From Streptomyces sp. HUAS CB01 (lineage in GTDB: Bacteria; Actinomycetota; Actinomycetes; Streptomycetales; Streptomycetaceae), in assembly GCF_030406905.1 (NCBI RefSeq), contig NZ_CP129137.1, forward strand, positions 434,001 through 498,000: a stretch of 64,000 nt of DNA, written 5' to 3'. The notes beneath the pieces are model-generated. The model did not search any database. It was not told the DNA's origin and was given only the letters and a program-made list of their open reading frames with translations. A program made the translations under genes and the position numbers. The first letter of the stretch is position 1. Each line of letters opens with the position of its first letter. Positions 60,661 to 64,000 of the stretch are shown here, piece after piece.

Positions 60661-61571
60661 TCAGCCCGTGGAGAGGCCCTCCGCCGCCCGGGCCAGGGCC
60701 TCCAGGACCGGGCTGAGCAGCGGATGGCTCTCGGCGCCGCGCCGCACCGCCGCGAAGACGCGCCGGGTGGCGGCGGGGCCCGCGACGGGAAGCACGACGG
60801 TGTCCTTCAGCTCCATGCCGCGCAGGGCCGAGCGGGGTACGAGGGCCACTCCGGCGCCCGCGCCGGCCAGTGCCACCACGGCCCGGAAGTCGTCGGAGGA
60901 ATGGGTGAGGCGCGGCTGGAAGCCGGCGAGTTCGCAGGCCAGGAGCATGACGTCATGGCAGGGGTTGCCGGGGTACTGGCCGATCCAGTCGCTGTCGGCG
61001 AGGGCGGCGAGCTCGACCTGGCCGCTGTCCGCGAGGGGATGGCCGCAGTGCAGCACCGCGTCGAAGGGCTCCGCGTAGAGCGGGACCCGGGCGAGTCGGC
61101 GGTCGTCCTCGCGCGGGGCGCCCCGGTACTCCACTGCCAGGGCCAGATCCGCGTCCCCGTCGATGACCATGGGCAGGCTCTCGTCGCCCTCGGCGTCCCG
61201 GACGCGTACCCGGATCCCGGGGTGGTCCTGGGCGAGCCGTCCGATGGCCGGGGCCAGCACCTCGGCGATCCCGGTGGCGAAGGAGGCGACGGTGACCTCG
61301 CCGGCGGCGCCGCCCGCGTACGCGGCGAGCTCCGCCTCCGCCCGTTCCAGCTGGGAGAGCACGGCGTGGGCGTGGCCGAGGAGGATCTCGCCGGCCGCGG
61401 TGAGCCGGACGCCCCGGCCGCTGCGGACGAGCAGGGTGTGGCCGGTCTCCTGCTCCAGCGCGGCGAGCTGCTGGGAGACGGCCGACGGGGTCAGATACAG
61501 CGCCGCGGCCGCGGCGGTCACCGTACGGTGGTCCGCCACGGCGCGCAGAATGCGGAGCCTGCGAGGGTCGA

Positions 61572-61575
<4 letters not shown>
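60661..61575 (-). CDS. LysR family transcriptional regulator
   Basis: A 304-residue regulator. The N-terminal helix-turn-helix is classic: [40 protein letters not shown], then [19 protein letters not shown]. The periplasmic-binding-like effector domain (about 90-300) includes [20 protein letters not shown] and [12 protein letters not shown]. Its GTG start at 61575 overlaps the kbl stop in GTGA, so it is translated together with the threonine catabolic genes and probably senses a related metabolite. Confidence 0.92.
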
Positions 61576-62771
<1,196 letters not shown>

Positions 62772-62851
62772 GCGGGGTGCTCCCTTGGGGTGTGGCTGCG
62801 GGCGAGTGGCGGAGGGCGCGGACGGGCCCGGCGCACGGGCCGGGCCCGGGA

Positions 62852-63880
62852 TCAGGCGGTCCAGTCGAGGATGATCTTGCCGCTGCGGGCGGTGGCGGCC
62901 TCGTCGAAGGCCGCGTCGAAGTCCTGGTAGCCGTAGCTGCCGGTGATCACGGGGCCGAGGTCGAGCCCGCCCTCCAGCAGCACCGTCATCGCGTACCAGG
63001 TCTCGAACATCTCGCGGCCGTAGATGCCCTTGATCGTGATCATCGAGGTGACGATCTTCGACCAGTCGACGGCGAACTCCTGCGCGGGCAGGCCCAGCAT
63101 CGCGATCCGGCCGCCGTGGGTCATGTTGTCGATCATGTCGCGGACGGCCTCGGGACGGCCGGACATCTCCAGACCGACGTCGAAGCCCTCCTTGAGCCCG
63201 AGCGTGCGCTGCGCCTGGGCGATGTCGGACTCGGCGACATTGACGGCCAGGGTGGCGCCCACCTTGCGGGCCAGCTCCAGGCGGGGCTCGCTCACGTCGG
63301 TGACCACGACGTTGCGGGCGCCCGCGTGGCGCGCGACGGCCGCCGCCATCACGCCGATCGGGCCGGCGCCCGTGATCAGGACGTCCTCCCCGACGAGCGG
63401 GAAGGAGAGTGCGGTGTGGACCGCGTTGCCGAACGGGTCGAAGATCGCGGCGATGTCGAGGTCGACCTGGGTGCGGTGCACCCAGACGTTCGACGCGGGC
63501 AGGGAGACGTACTCGGCGAACGCCCCGTCGCGGCCGACACCGAGCCCGACCGTGCTGCGGCACAGGTGGCGGCGGCCGGCCAGGCAGTTGCGGCACTTCC
63601 CGCAGACCAGATGGCCCTCACCGCTCACCAGGTCGCCGACCGCGACGTCCTCGACGTCCGCACCGACGGCGGCGACCTCGCCGACGAACTCGTGTCCCGC
63701 CACGAGCGGCGTGGAGATCGTCTGCTGCGCCCAGCCGTCCCAGGAGCGGATGTGGAGGTCGGTCCCGCAGATGCCGGTGCGCAGGACCTTGATCAGCACG
63801 TCGCCGGGGCCGTACTCGGGCTCGGGGACGTCCATGAGCCACAGCCCGGGCTCGGCGTGCTGCTTGACGAGTGCCTTCAT
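62852..63880 (-). CDS. tdh: L-threonine 3-dehydrogenase
   Basis: A 342-residue zinc-dependent medium-chain dehydrogenase that oxidises L-threonine to 2-amino-3-ketobutyrate with NAD+. The catalytic zinc site uses Cys in [11 protein letters not shown] and His-Glu in [10 protein letters not shown]; the structural zinc set is [15 protein letters not shown]; the Rossmann motif is [38 protein letters not shown] and [17 protein letters not shown] are Tdh-specific. The ATG at 63880 has GGAG seven bases upstream. It is the first gene of the tdh-kbl-lysR unit. Confidence 0.96.
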   Translation of the reverse strand: MKALVKQHAEPGLWLMDVPEPEYGPGDVLIKVLRTGICGTDLHIRSWDGWAQQTISTPLVAGHEFVGEVAAVGADVEDVAVGDLVSGEGHLVCGKCRNCLAGRRHLCRSTVGLGVGRDGAFAEYVSLPASNVWVHRTQVDLDIAAIFDPFGNAVHTALSFPLVGEDVLITGAGPIGVMAAAVARHAGARNVVVTDVSEPRLELARKVGATLAVNVAESDIAQAQRTLGLKEGFDVGLEMSGRPEAVRDMIDNMTHGGRIAMLGLPAQEFAVDWSKIVTSMITIKGIYGREMFETWYAMTVLLEGGLDLGPVITGSYGYQDFDAAFDEAATARSGKIILDWTA

Positions 63881-63970
63881 GAGTGCGGCTCCAGGCATGG
63901 CGGGAGGGGTTGACCAGGCATGACGGCCCGGCCGGCGGTGACGCGCACCAATCTGCCGAGCCTTGGGCGT

Positions 63971-64000
63971 TCAGTCCATCGAGATCTTCTTAAGCGGGCC
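63971..64000 (-). CDS. possible 3' end of an upstream gene
   Basis: The minus strand reads GPLKKISMD followed by TGA at 63973-63971, then 90 bases to the tdh start. The lysine-rich end next to an intergenic gap looks like a gene terminus, but only nine codons are visible and the product cannot be named. Confidence 0.25.
   Translation of the reverse strand, partial: GPLKKISMD

Overview
The window is a 64 kb piece of a very GC-rich actinobacterial chromosome, almost certainly Streptomyces. The signs are near-total G/C at third codon positions, GTG and TTG starts, long GC hairpins as terminators, a bifunctional geosmin synthase, an NsdA-type developmental regulator, a SpoIIE-type phosphatase, an orphan anti-sigma-type ATPase, a DUF397 protein and a rare TTA leucine codon. 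I see no rRNA, tRNA, CRISPR array, prophage or replication origin. The layout is that of accessory or arm-proximal DNA: short transcription units that change direction often, many regulators, transporters and secreted proteins, and few universally conserved genes.

Region by region: 1-10.7 kb holds the 5' end of an acyl-CoA dehydrogenase, a PadR regulator with a palindromic operator, a secreted lamin-tail protein, a POT peptide transporter, a secreted subtilase with a P domain, an MFS exporter, an F420-dependent-reductase-like enzyme, an aldo/keto reductase, a DUF429 protein and a lipoprotein. 10.7-16.4 kb holds two TetR regulators, a GNAT gene and a beta-hydroxyacid-dehydrogenase-like gene that diverge from a compact promoter with twin operators, a small unknown protein and a secreted TAP-like peptidase. 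16.4-24.9 kb holds a class A penicillin-binding protein with altered transpeptidase motifs, an orphan gltD paralogue, a GC-rich minisatellite, a PobA-like monooxygenase, a ferredoxin-NADP reductase and an RsbW-like ATPase. 24.9-33 kb holds a TRIC channel protein and an MFS exporter that overlap tail to tail, a GNAT, a coiled-coil protein, a highly repetitive secreted protein, a methyltransferase with a disrupted start and a uridine-kinase-like protein. 33.2-38.4 kb holds an amino-acid ABC operon, a relic IS200/IS605 element next to an AMIN-like gene fragment, and an ArsR/SRPBCC pair.

38.4-50.4 kb holds a cytochrome P450, a SpoIIE phosphatase, an NsdA-like regulator divergent from a TTA-containing phosphotransferase, a universal stress protein, a large secreted amidase and geosmin synthase. 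50.7-58.3 kb holds small conserved proteins and then an acyl-CoA catabolic cluster: an acyl-CoA synthetase divergent from enoyl-CoA hydratase, a double OB-fold (DUF35) protein and two thiolase-fold proteins that lack the usual catalytic residues. This gene content resembles the Ltp2/ChsH2 retro-aldolase systems of sterol side-chain degradation. 58.4-64 kb holds a HisC/CobD-like aminotransferase, a GNAT and a threonine catabolic operon (tdh-kbl-lysR).

Recurring themes are: GC-rich tandem repeats with 17, 22 and 32-33 bp units in intergenic spacers, two of the three between convergent genes; long perfect hairpins at 3' ends; and several short palindromes in promoter regions next to TetR, PadR or unassigned regulators.
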